Shown here in pieces: positions 1-6,909 of a DNA stretch of 39,771 nucleotides (the first letter of the stretch is position 1; each line of letters opens with the position of its first letter). This DNA is from an uncultured Ruminococcus sp. (lineage in GTDB: Bacteria; Bacillota; Clostridia; RUG12999), in NCBI GenBank assembly GCA_902784805.1, contig CACZWD010000019.1, positions 1-39,771 on the forward strand, given 5' to 3'. Below the pieces are notes generated by a model that saw nothing but the letters and a program-made list of their open reading frames with translations, was not told the DNA's origin and did no database searches. The translations under genes and the position numbers were made by a program.

Positions 1-54
1 GTTTAATTTTCAAAGACCATTGCTCCCGCTCAACCTCACCGGTTTTGCGACAGC
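1..54 (-). other. 5' leader of an rRNA operon (16S expected left of the window)
   Basis: Read on the minus strand, this segment runs from the likely transcription start after a strong promoter to the motif CTTTGAAAATTAAAC at positions 14-1. A CTTTGAAAA(C/T)TAAAC-type motif is commonly found a short distance upstream of 16S rRNA in Firmicutes, so the 16S gene should begin just outside the window. No rRNA sequence itself is visible. The call rests on that motif plus the promoter; it could be another stable RNA operon. Confidence 0.65.
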
Positions 55-60
55 TTTATT

Positions 61-89
61 ATTATACCACTTTTTTTCCCACTTGTCAA
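61..89 (-). promoter_or_regulatory. Strong sigma-A promoter, probably of an rRNA operon
   Basis: On the minus strand a perfect -35 TTGACA (89-84) is followed by a 17-base spacer and a perfect -10 TATAAT (66-61). A fully consensus promoter upstream of an apparently non-coding leader fits a stable-RNA operon. A/T-rich tracts at about 91-130 lie just upstream of the -35 and could act as an UP element. Confidence 0.8.
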
Positions 90-135
90 GCACTTTTTTT
101 ATTTTTTTTGCTTTTTTTTAATTTTTTCAAAAATC

Positions 136-816
136 TTATCTTAAAACAGGAAATACATAAAGCAGTACCGAAAGAAATTGCAACACGCTTCCCGCTAAAA
201 TAAACAGGTGAAAAATCGAATGCATATATTCATATTTATGAAGGATAAAGAATATCACTCCGATTGTATAAACAACGCCTCCCGCAACGAGAAGTATAAG
301 TCCGTTTTTCGGAAGAAGCCTTACAAGGTCGTCAAACGAAAAAATTATAATCCAGCCCATAATAACATAAAGCGGAAGCTCCAGCCATTTTATGGATTTT
401 CTTAATGCCGCGAAAATTATTCCTATAAGCGCCAGCCCCCATATTATGCCGAAAATAAGCCAGCCGAGAGATATTCCGTGGTAATCCGCGGTTCTTAACG
501 TTACGAGCGCATACGGCGTATAGGTACCCGCGATGAGCAAAAAAATAGAGCAGTGGTCAAACACCCTGAAAACGCTTTTCGCGCGTTTTGGAGTTATTGC
601 ATGGTAAAGCGTTGACATTGTATACAGTATAATTAGTGTTATGCCATACACAATGCCGCTCGCAAGACACCAGCCGTCACCGTAACGCACCGCAAAAACT
701 ATCAGCAGCACAAGTGCCGCAATCGCTATTAAATCTCCTATACCATGTGTCACGGCATTAAAAATTTCTTCTCCTACCGTGTACATTTTACCCGATGATG
801 TATCTCTTTTTTTCAT
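136..816 (-). CDS. Hemolysin III family (PAQR-type) membrane protein
   Basis: A 226-residue integral membrane protein of the hemolysin III / YqfA / PAQR family. The N-terminus has the family signature EEIFNAVTHGIG (residues 16-27) with the conserved His. A YHA motif and DHCSIFLLIAGTY lie mid-protein, and a late HSIFHLF holds the paired histidines that bind a metal in PAQR proteins. About seven hydrophobic segments are visible, and the length matches the family (about 200-230). The start is supported by AAGAGGTG upstream. In bacteria the function is poorly defined; cytolytic activity was reported only for some homologues and should not be assumed. It is monocistronic, has its own promoter (870-898) and is divergent from the acyltransferase genes. 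Family identification is confident, physiological role unknown. Confidence 0.9.
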   Translation of the reverse strand: MKKRDTSSGKMYTVGEEIFNAVTHGIGDLIAIAALVLLIVFAVRYGDGWCLASGIVYGITLIILYTMSTLYHAITPKRAKSVFRVFDHCSIFLLIAGTYTPYALVTLRTADYHGISLGWLIFGIIWGLALIGIIFAALRKSIKWLELPLYVIMGWIIIFSFDDLVRLLPKNGLILLVAGGVVYTIGVIFFILHKYEYMHSIFHLFILAGSVLQFLSVLLYVFPVLR

Positions 817-869
817 ATTGCACCTCTTGGTTTTAAATATTACTCTTAGTGGTTTTGAATACTATGTAT

Positions 870-898
870 ATTATACCACCGAAAAATAAGGTTGTCAA
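870..898 (-). promoter_or_regulatory. Promoter of the hemolysin III gene
   Basis: Minus strand: TTGACA (898-893), 17-base spacer ending in TGG, TATAAT (875-870). It lies 54 bases upstream of the start codon of the hemolysin III-type gene and back to back with the promoter at 968-996. Confidence 0.8.
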
Positions 899-967
899 TA
901 CATATTTAAAATTTTTTCCATTTTTTTGTATTTTAAAGCAAAAGGTATTTTTATACGATTCTGATTC

Positions 968-996
968 TTGACATTAATATAAGTATATGGTAAAAT
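968..996 (+). promoter_or_regulatory. Promoter of the tandem acyltransferase genes
   Basis: TTGACA (968-973), 17-base spacer ending in TGG, TAAAAT (991-996), located 48 bases before the ATG at 1044. Confidence 0.75.
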
Positions 997-1043
997 ATTA
1001 ACATATATTTGCAAAATACTAAAAAACATAGGTGATAATTGAA

Positions 1044-1616
1044 ATGAGAAGTAATATTCATAAGCTATGGCGTTGCGTGCTTGCGGATATAATATATAAG
1101 CTTGCTGGCGTTGAAACAACCGGAAAAATAGACGCAGATGCAGAACGTTATCTGATAAGCGGCTCAAATGAGGATAAACACCGAAGGGGATTATCCGCGC
1201 TTAATCATCTTCTGCTTTCGGAAGACAGGACATTCAGAAATGTATTTTATTACAGAGTATATAGGTCGGGGAAGCTTTGCTCCCTGTGCAAACTGTTTTT
1301 ACCGCCTGTCAAAGCAGTTGAAATCTACGGAGAGATAGACGGAGGGCTTCTTTTATCCCATAATCACATGGTCGTGCATCCACAAAAAGCAGGAAAGAAT
1401 TTGTATGTCGGTCCCGGAGCAGTAATAGGAAAGAATAACGGCGGGTTTCCGATAATAGGCGACAATGTGTACATCGGCGCAAATTCAACTGTGATAGGTA
1501 ATATCAATATAGGTGATAATGTCGTAATTCGCCCCGGCACGGTTGTCACAAAAAGTTTGCAGAGCAATGCGGTTTACAGCGGAAATCCGGCGCGTTGCGA
1601 AAACCAAAACGCCTGA
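1044..1616 (+). CDS. CysE-like hexapeptide-repeat acyltransferase, copy 1
   Basis: A 190-residue protein with a helical N-terminal half and a left-handed beta-helix C-terminal half, as in serine O-acetyltransferases. Hexapeptide-type repeats run through GGLLLSHNHMVVHP, VGPGAVIG, IGDNVYIGANSTVIG, IGDNVVIRPGTVVT and end in SGNPAR, typical of this superfamily; the His in LSHNHM is a plausible catalytic residue. I chose ATG 1044 because AGGTG at 1030-1034 is correctly spaced for it; a GTG at 1032 lies inside that ribosome binding site. The next gene is a clear paralogue 34 bases downstream. CysE-like proteins also occur as polysaccharide O-acetyltransferases, so the substrate (serine or a sugar) is not settled; no cysteine-synthesis gene is adjacent. 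Confidence 0.8.
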   Translation: MRSNIHKLWRCVLADIIYKLAGVETTGKIDADAERYLISGSNEDKHRRGLSALNHLLLSEDRTFRNVFYYRVYRSGKLCSLCKLFLPPVKAVEIYGEIDGGLLLSHNHMVVHPQKAGKNLYVGPGAVIGKNNGGFPIIGDNVYIGANSTVIGNINIGDNVVIRPGTVVTKSLQSNAVYSGNPARCENQNA

Positions 1617-1650
1617 AAAAGTGATTTTGCGAAACGGAGATAATAAAATT

Positions 1651-2250
1651 ATGATGATAATTTTAAAAAGTGTAAAATGTATATTTGCGGATATAATGTA
1701 TTTTTTCAGCGAAGCATCGGTTAAAGCGTTGATAGATGCCGATGTAAACCGAAATTTAAAATGGGATGCCGCAAAAGACAGATTAAAAGGAAAAATAATG
1801 CGGCTGAATTATCTTTTGCTGAAAAAGATAGAGTTCAGAAATATTTTTTATTTGAGAGTTAAGCGACAACGCCATCTTTCCGCTTTTTGCAAGGTTTTTC
1901 TTCCGGGTATCGACACGATTGAATTTGGCAGCGGAGAAATCGGAGGAGGTCTTTTGATTTCTCATTATCACAGTGTGATTTGTCCCGGAAAAACCGGCGC
2001 TAATTTCCGCGTGGGTCCCGGAGTCGTTATAGACAGGGACAGGGACAGTTACCCGACCTTCGGAAACAATATTTATGTAGCCTCCAATTCAACGGTAACA
2101 GGAAATGTTTACATAGGTGATAATGTAATAATCGGTGCCGGCTCGGTTGTTACGGAAAATTTATCGGGCAATGGTGTATATGTCGGAAATCCGGCAAAAT
2201 TTTTAAAGCATATAGATGATAACAAAGACTTATTGAATGAAATAATGTAA
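1651..2250 (+). CDS. CysE-like hexapeptide-repeat acyltransferase, copy 2
   Basis: A 199-residue paralogue of the preceding gene with the same architecture: a short helical N-terminus (KCIFADIMYFF mirrors RCVLADIIYKL of copy 1), then a left-handed beta-helix with GGGLLISHYHSVICP, VGPGVVI, IYVASNSTVTGNVYIGDN and terminal VGNPAKFL. An open frame reaches back to 1543, but that start would overlap copy 1 and has no ribosome binding site; ATG 1651 follows GGAG at 1636-1639. The pair probably arose by tandem duplication and is co-transcribed. Serine or sugar O-acetylation is inferred from family only. The substrate may differ between the copies, as loop sequences around the active site have diverged. 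Confidence 0.8.
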   Translation: MMIILKSVKCIFADIMYFFSEASVKALIDADVNRNLKWDAAKDRLKGKIMRLNYLLLKKIEFRNIFYLRVKRQRHLSAFCKVFLPGIDTIEFGSGEIGGGLLISHYHSVICPGKTGANFRVGPGVVIDRDRDSYPTFGNNIYVASNSTVTGNVYIGDNVIIGAGSVVTENLSGNGVYVGNPAKFLKHIDDNKDLLNEIM

Positions 2251-2255
2251 AAAAT

Positions 2256-2528
2256 ATGAAGAAAATTGATGCTAAAAATTATGAATATAAGGATTTGTTT
2301 ACGGTAACCGTTTACCAAATAAACCGTACCTGTATTATGTCGGTTGTGATAAGGAAAGCAGATATATTCTGAACAAATTTGGAAAATATTACATTGCTAA
2401 CGTATGCTGCTCACTTGATGAATTCTATAATTTTATCATTGCAGGAAATAACAGAATACGCCCGCGAAGCACATCAAAACGGATACCTTTCCGATGAAAA
2501 ATACAGCAAGATACTTTCACTTTGTTGA
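2256..2528 (+). pseudogene. Decayed small ORF in three frames, function unknown
   Basis: After the second acyltransferase, the reading appears broken by frameshifts. An ATG at 2256 starts MKKIDAKNYEYKDLF. A second frame then gives a start-less stretch including GNRLPNKPYLYYVGCDKE, followed by KFGKYYIANVCCSLDEFYNF. A third frame ends ITEYAREAHQNGYLSDEKYS before TGA at 2526-2528. The amino-acid composition looks protein-like in each segment, which suggests one former gene with two frameshifts. I do not recognise the family. The alternative is simply non-coding sequence between the acyltransferases and the terminator at 2552. Confidence 0.45.
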
Positions 2529-2551
2529 TACAGGCAAATCCGTATTTTCAT

Positions 2552-2592
2552 AAAAGTTAAAGGAGAAGTTTAAAACTTCTCCTTTAACTTTT
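2552..2592. terminator. Bidirectional intrinsic terminator
   Basis: Near-perfect inverted repeat: AAAAGTTAAAGGAGAAGTTT pairs with its complement up to 2592, flanked by A and T tracts. It separates the rightward acyltransferase unit from the convergent hydF and overlaps the hydF stop codon by two bases, so it probably serves both. Confidence 0.85.
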
Positions 2593-3760
2593 ATTTCTTA
2601 AAAATCTCAAGAGAACGCTCCAAAGTGCCGTGAATTTTTGAAATCACAACTCCGTAATTCGTAAACGGCACGCCCTGACTGCGGCAAATATCTGTCCTTG
2701 TCCGCATAGCGGTTTCATTTAACATACAGCCTCCGCAATGAATGACAAGCGAGTAAGCCTTTACATTATCCGGAAACTCTCCGCCCGATGTAAAAGCAAA
2801 CCGAAGCTTTTTCCCCGAAAATTTCTCTATCCATTCCGGAAGCTTTACGGTTCCTATATCACCGCATTGTCTGTGATGCGTACAGCCCTCGGAAATAAGT
2901 ATTTTATCACCGTCTTTAAGCTCATCTATCGCTCTCGAACCGTCAACTGCCGCTTTAATACCCAGCTTATAGCGAAGCATAATGATTGAAAAAGATGTAA
3001 GATATACGTTTTCGGGAACAATTTTCGATACTTTCCCGAAAACCTGACTGTCACATATAACAAGCTTTGGCGGCGCTGACAGCATATCAAGCGCCTTTTC
3101 AAGCTCACCGTCCTGCAAAACCATTGCCGCCGCGTGGCTGTCAAGCACATCGCGCAAAACCATTTGCTGCGGCAAAATGAGTCTTCCCTTTGGAGCAGCT
3201 TCATCAATCGGCGTGACAAGAATAACCATATCTCCGCTTGATATAAGGTCTGAAACAAGCGGCTTTGTTCTTTTTACGGCAAATCTGCCGATAAGCTCTT
3301 TTAATCTGTCTATTCCGTCACCCGTTTCGGCACTAACGGAAATTTCATTTTCTTCTTTTATACTATAATTATTAATGTCATTTTTATTATAACATATTAT
3401 ATACGGGACATTCTGTTTTTTAAAAATTTCGGTAAGCTCTTTTTCATATTTCCCCGGCTCGCTGTCCGTAACAAGCACAGCTATATCGGCGTAATTTAAC
3501 GCTTCCATACTCTTTTTAATACGCATTTCGCCAAGCTCGCCCTCATCATCAATACCCGCGGTATCAACTATTACAACAGGACCGAGCGGAAGCAGCTCCA
3601 TTGCTTTTTTAACGGGGTCTGTTGTTGTTCCTTTAACCGGCGAAACAATAGATAAATTCTGTCCCGTTACAGCGTTTATCACGCTCGATTTGCCGACATT
3701 GCGCCTTCCGAAAAAAACTATATGAATTCGTTCTGCCGACGGCAGCTCGTTAAGACTCAT
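2591..3760 (-). CDS. hydF: [FeFe]-hydrogenase H-cluster maturation GTPase HydF
   Basis: A 389-residue GTPase that acts as scaffold and carrier, loading the 2Fe subcluster made by HydE/HydG into apo-HydA. The N-terminal GTPase domain shows the P-loop GRRNVGKSS (18-26), GTTTDP (44-49), DTAG (66-69) and NKND (about 127). The C-terminal cluster-binding domain has the HydF signature CTHHRQC followed about 50 residues later by HCGGC, that is CxH...HCxxC, which ligates the [4Fe-4S] cluster. Length is normal for the family. It follows hydG by 20 bases and is the last gene of a three-gene operon. No hydE and no hydrogenase structural gene is present here, so the rest of the system must lie elsewhere. 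Confidence 0.96.
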   Translation of the reverse strand: MSLNELPSAERIHIVFFGRRNVGKSSVINAVTGQNLSIVSPVKGTTTDPVKKAMELLPLGPVVIVDTAGIDDEGELGEMRIKKSMEALNYADIAVLVTDSEPGKYEKELTEIFKKQNVPYIICYNKNDINNYSIKEENEISVSAETGDGIDRLKELIGRFAVKRTKPLVSDLISSGDMVILVTPIDEAAPKGRLILPQQMVLRDVLDSHAAAMVLQDGELEKALDMLSAPPKLVICDSQVFGKVSKIVPENVYLTSFSIIMLRYKLGIKAAVDGSRAIDELKDGDKILISEGCTHHRQCGDIGTVKLPEWIEKFSGKKLRFAFTSGGEFPDNVKAYSLVIHCGGCMLNETAMRTRTDICRSQGVPFTNYGVVISKIHGTLERSLEIFKK

Positions 3761-3780
3761 ATTTCACCATTCCTATCATA

Positions 3781-5202
3781 TTAAAATCTGAAATCTCTTA
3801 TACCGTTTTCAATTTTTTCAAGATGTTCACGGCAAATTTCTCTGACCTTTTCTTTTGGAATATTTTCAAGTTCCGCCCGGATTAAAGCTTCACCTATTTT
3901 TTTTGTTTCCTCCGAAGCGTAATCCATAAGAAATTCCTTAAGCGTCATAAGCGCGTTGGGGTGGCAGCAATTCTGAATCTGTCCCGATTTGCACAGACTC
4001 ATAAATCGGTCGCCCGTTCTTCCTTCACGGTAACAGGCTGTGCAGAACGAAGGTATATAACCCATTTCCATAAGCCAGCGGACAACCTCATCAAGCGAGC
4101 GCTGGTCGGAAACGTCAAACTGTTCCGTATCATGCGGACGCTCCTCCTCGCTGTAACCTCCGACAGATGTTCTCGAAGCGCCGCTTATCTGCGAAACTCC
4201 GAGACGTATGACGTTTTCTCTTACCTTCTGACTTTCACGTGTTGAAATAATCATACCCGTATAAGGAACGCTTATTCTGATAAGCGCGCAAAGCTTCGCG
4301 AAAATCTCATCGCTTATACCGTTATCGAAAACATCGGGGTCAATATCGTCCGCGCGCTTTATTCTCGGCACGCTTATCGTGTGCGGTCCGACACCGTGAA
4401 CGGCTTCAAGATGCTCGGCATGCATCAAAAGCCCCGCAAACTCATAGCGGTAAAGCTCCAAACCGAAAAGAACGCCGAGACCGACATCGTCAATGCCGCC
4501 CTCCATTGCTCTGTCCATAGCCTCCGTATGATAATTGTAATCATGCTTGGGGCCCGTCGGGTGAAGCTTTAAATAACTCTCTTTATGATATGTTTCCTGA
4601 AACAAAATATATGTTCCTATGCCGGCTTCTTTGAGCTTGCGGTAATTTTCAACGGTCGTCGCCGCTATATTTACATTTACTCTGCGTATCGCGCCGTTTT
4701 TGTGTTTAATGGAATAAATTGTTTTTATACATTCAAGTATATATTCTATCGGGTTGTTCACAGGGTCCTCGCCCGATTCTATCGCGAGCCTTTTATGTCC
4801 CATATCCTGAAGCGCTATAACCTCCGCCTTAACCCCCTCCTGCGTAAGCTTTTTACGGGGAATATGTTTGTTTTTTAAATGATACGGGCAATACACGCAG
4901 CCGTTCACGCAATAATTTGAAAGGTAAAGCGGTGCGAAAATAACAATACGGTTGCCGTAAAAATCCTTTTTTATTTTCTCCGCAAGGTCATAAATTTCCG
5001 CGATTTTATCGGGCATTTCACAGGCAAGAAGCACAGACGCTTCCCTGTGCGAAAGACCTTTCCGGAGTTTCGCTTTTTCGATTATACTGTCAATAAGCGC
5101 TACATTGTTTTTATTTTCATCAGCGTATTTAAGCGTGTCAAGAATTTCCTCATGGTTTATAAATTCGTCAGCGACAAGTGATTTCGGATCATACATTTTC
5201 AT
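3781..5202 (-). CDS. hydG: [FeFe]-hydrogenase maturase HydG (radical SAM tyrosine lyase)
   Basis: A 473-residue radical SAM enzyme that cleaves tyrosine to p-cresol and supplies the CO and cyanide ligands of the H-cluster. The radical SAM motif CVNGCVYC (CxxxCxxC, around residue 100) binds the SAM-reducing [4Fe-4S] cluster. The C-terminal CTACYREGRTGDR...C segment matches the CxxC-x22-C motif of HydG that holds the auxiliary Fe-S/dangler-iron site and distinguishes it from the tyrosine lyase ThiH. The start at 5202 overlaps the end of the TM1266-type gene by 14 bases, indicating translational coupling; hydF follows. Length is as expected (about 470). Confidence 0.96.
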   Translation of the reverse strand: MKMYDPKSLVADEFINHEEILDTLKYADENKNNVALIDSIIEKAKLRKGLSHREASVLLACEMPDKIAEIYDLAEKIKKDFYGNRIVIFAPLYLSNYCVNGCVYCPYHLKNKHIPRKKLTQEGVKAEVIALQDMGHKRLAIESGEDPVNNPIEYILECIKTIYSIKHKNGAIRRVNVNIAATTVENYRKLKEAGIGTYILFQETYHKESYLKLHPTGPKHDYNYHTEAMDRAMEGGIDDVGLGVLFGLELYRYEFAGLLMHAEHLEAVHGVGPHTISVPRIKRADDIDPDVFDNGISDEIFAKLCALIRISVPYTGMIISTRESQKVRENVIRLGVSQISGASRTSVGGYSEEERPHDTEQFDVSDQRSLDEVVRWLMEMGYIPSFCTACYREGRTGDRFMSLCKSGQIQNCCHPNALMTLKEFLMDYASEETKKIGEALIRAELENIPKEKVREICREHLEKIENGIRDFRF

Positions 5203-5464
5203 TTTCTCCTTCTGTTTTTAAAGATGAATATATTGTTTTTGTACTTATTCCGGACAAGCTTCCAAGCCTGCCTGATATTGCCGATATAACGCTGCCCGGA
5301 GCGTCAACCGCAACACTTATTACCGATATGCCTCTTTTTTCGTAGGGAATTCCCATACGTCCGAGAACATACTGCCGATAGCCGTGAAGTATGCCGTTAA
5401 GCCTGTCCACACTTTCCGGATTTTCAACAATTATACCAATAAGAGCAACTCTGCTTTCTTCCAT
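5189..5464 (-). CDS. TM1266-type iron-only hydrogenase system putative regulator
   Basis: A 91-residue protein matching the small family exemplified by TM1266 of Thermotoga, which co-occurs with HydE/F/G and is annotated as an iron-only hydrogenase system regulator. The sequence begins EESRVALIGIIVENPESV and contains GYRQYVLGRMGIPY and ISVISVAVDAPGSVISAISG; the family adopts a ferredoxin-like/ACT-like fold. No DNA-binding motif is visible, and its biochemical role is not known to me. It is the first gene of the operon, overlapping hydG by 14 bases, preceded by a good ribosome binding site (AGAGGGAG) and by an attenuator-like leader. Family assignment rests on size, sequence feel and context. 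Confidence 0.85.
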   Translation of the reverse strand: MEESRVALIGIIVENPESVDRLNGILHGYRQYVLGRMGIPYEKRGISVISVAVDAPGSVISAISGRLGSLSGISTKTIYSSLKTEGENENV

Positions 5465-5629
5465 TTTACTCCCTCTTTCTTTTTTAAAAAATAAAGCGCT
5501 CTTTACAAAGAAAGAGCGCAGCTTTAACCATATTTTTTTGCGTTCTTCCCCGTAAGCTCAAATGCTGTCAGGTCAGACAAATATTTTAAAATAATTCACG
5601 GTCAGAAAACCTTTCCGTTCATTGTTATT
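5465..5629 (-). promoter_or_regulatory. Structured 5' leader of the hydrogenase maturation operon, candidate attenuator/riboswitch
   Basis: About 160 bases lie between the promoter and the first gene. The last part is an intrinsic terminator (5519-5486 on the minus strand) ending roughly 20 bases before the start codon. Upstream, minus-strand GGAAGAACGC (5549-5540) can pair with the terminator's 5' arm GCGCTCTTTC in 9 of 10 positions (one G-U, one mismatch), the layout expected of an antiterminator. Further upstream a hairpin with ACGG/CCGT arms is followed by a TGTC/GACA hairpin. I do not recognise a known riboswitch class. Attenuation is inferred from the fold alone. Confidence 0.5.
5486..5519 (-). 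terminator. Intrinsic terminator inside the leader (attenuator)
   Basis: On the minus strand a perfect 9-bp stem, GCGCTCTTT with AAAGAGCGC and a 6-base loop, is followed by TTTATTTTTT. No gene ends just upstream of it on this strand, so it most likely controls entry into the TM1266-type gene, hydG and hydF rather than ending an upstream transcript. Confidence 0.75.
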
Positions 5630-5659
5630 ATTTTATCATACTTTATATGTATTTGTCAA
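5630..5659 (-). promoter_or_regulatory. Promoter of the hydrogenase maturation operon
   Basis: Minus strand: TTGACA (5659-5654), 18-base spacer ending in TGA (extended -10), TAAAAT (5635-5630). It lies just downstream of the M50 protease stop codon. Confidence 0.7.
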
Positions 5660-5667
5660 GTCTGATT

Positions 5668-6441
5668 TTAAAGATTTTTTATATTTTGATTCGCAAGCTC
5701 AAAATAAAGCTCCTTTGACGTGACAAATCTGCCGATTTTACCGTCAGAATCAACAACAGCGCCTATACTGTCGGGAGGCAGCAGTTCCGCGGCACTCTTT
5801 ACGGATAACCCCTGAGGCAAAAGATATATTTCGCCAAGCACCGCTTTTTCTCTTACAAAGCTCGAATAATTCAGTGACGGTTCGCAAAAAGCCGATATAA
5901 GTATAAAAATTCCGAGAAGCAAAAGAGAAAAATTGTATTCCGAGGTCAAAAAAATTACCGTTCCGAGAGCGGCGCAAAAAATCCCAAAAGTCAATCCCGT
6001 AAGCCGCATTATGAGCTTCGCGCTTTTTCGCCCGCAGGCTTTTAAAAGCACACTGTTTAAAATTCTGCCGCCGTCAAGCGGAATAACAGGCAAGAGATTT
6101 ATAAGCCCTATACATAAATTAGGCAAAAAAAGCGGTCTGAAAACAAAATAAAACACCTGTGCGGAAATTAAACTCAGCACAGGTCCTGCAAGAGCTATAA
6201 AAATCATTTTCATATCGGAAATATTTGTCCCGTTTGTGTTTATTTCTACGCCAAAAGCGTGCAAAACAAGGCTTTCCGCGTGCTCGCGGTTTACAAAAAG
6301 CGCCGCTATATGTCCGCACTCGTGGATTACAACCGACACAAGTACAAGCCCGAAAGCGTCAAAATTACCTTTAAGCGCCATGCACGCGACAATAAGCAAT
6401 GCCGAATAATGCACAAAAAAGTTTTTAAAGACATTAATCAT
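5668..6441 (-). CDS. Site-2 (M50) intramembrane zinc metalloprotease, SpoIVFB-like
   Basis: A 257-residue polytopic membrane protease. VIHECGH holds the HExxH zinc motif (His40, Glu41, His44) in an early membrane segment, and NLLPVIPLDGGR (about 117-128) supplies the third zinc ligand, as in SpoIVFB and other site-2 proteases. The C-terminal region (IGAVVDSDGKIGRFVTSKEL) resembles the CBS-type domain that in SpoIVFB senses ATP. In Bacillus SpoIVFB cleaves pro-sigma-K in the mother cell; that role is plausible here but not shown, and Clostridia vary in how they use this family. A small single-pass protein is encoded 26 bases upstream, in the position of SpoIVFA. The ribosome binding site is distant (GAAAGG about 15 bases before ATG). 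Confidence 0.88.
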   Translation of the reverse strand: MINVFKNFFVHYSALLIVACMALKGNFDAFGLVLVSVVIHECGHIAALFVNREHAESLVLHAFGVEINTNGTNISDMKMIFIALAGPVLSLISAQVFYFVFRPLFLPNLCIGLINLLPVIPLDGGRILNSVLLKACGRKSAKLIMRLTGLTFGIFCAALGTVIFLTSEYNFSLLLLGIFILISAFCEPSLNYSSFVREKAVLGEIYLLPQGLSVKSAAELLPPDSIGAVVDSDGKIGRFVTSKELYFELANQNIKNL

Positions 6442-6467
6442 AGATTTTAAACCATACCTTTCAATAA

Positions 6468-6812
6468 TTAATTTATGATATTGTCTTTTGTTTCTTCATC
6501 TGCGCTTTTTTGTTCATTTTTTTCGGTAAACTTTTCGCTGCTTTCCGTAACAGGGATTTTCGGAGAACCGATTTTTTTCTCAACGATTCCATGCAGTCTG
6601 TCAACCCACGCGCCTATGTCCGTGTTTCTTGAAACCGTTTCTTTTGTAAACCCTATAACGGTTTGCCCTATCGGAAGCTCATGTGTGCCGCCGAACAAAA
6701 CATAAAATATAACCGCTATACAAATAAGCGTCTGAAAAAATATTCTTTTTCCGCTACCTTCTTCGCCCCGTTCTTTTCCGTAATGCGCAGCTCTGCGCCT
6801 ATGTGTATTCAT
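6468..6812 (-). CDS. Small single-pass membrane protein upstream of the SpoIVFB-like protease
   Basis: A 114-residue protein with a basic N-terminus (MNTHRRRAAHYGKERGEEG), one membrane segment (FFQTLICIAVIFYVLFGG, about 26-43) and a roughly 70-residue polar tail rich in Lys and Glu. The predicted orientation is N-in, with the tail outside or in the intermembrane space. The upstream GGAAGG is a good ribosome binding site. It sits where spoIVFA lies relative to spoIVFB in Bacillus, and the basic start plus single transmembrane helix resemble the N-terminal part of SpoIVFA. The LytM/M23-like domain of SpoIVFA is absent. I infer a minimal partner or regulator of the protease; sequence identity to SpoIVFA has not been shown. 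Confidence 0.7.
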   Translation of the reverse strand: MNTHRRRAAHYGKERGEEGSGKRIFFQTLICIAVIFYVLFGGTHELPIGQTVIGFTKETVSRNTDIGAWVDRLHGIVEKKIGSPKIPVTESSEKFTEKNEQKSADEETKDNIIN

Positions 6813-6846
6813 ATGTATCTCATTCCTTCCCGCTATCAGTATATAA

Positions 6847-6889
6847 AAATCACCGAATAAAACTTTACTACAATTTTATTCGGTGATTT
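6847..6889. terminator. Intrinsic terminator after recR
   Basis: Inverted repeat AAATCACCGAATAAAA (6847-6862) with its complement (6874-6889) and an 11-base loop. Read leftwards from recR, the stem is followed by TTTTATAT, so it probably ends the dnaX-ybaB-recR transcript. It also lies in the short region before the 114-residue membrane protein. Confidence 0.8.
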
Positions 6890-6909
6890 ATGCTAATATT
6901 CTTATCAAA

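Noticed and set aside
1543..1650. Upstream extension of the second acyltransferase
   Set aside because: It would overlap the first gene out of frame and lacks a ribosome binding site; the protein similarity begins at 1651.
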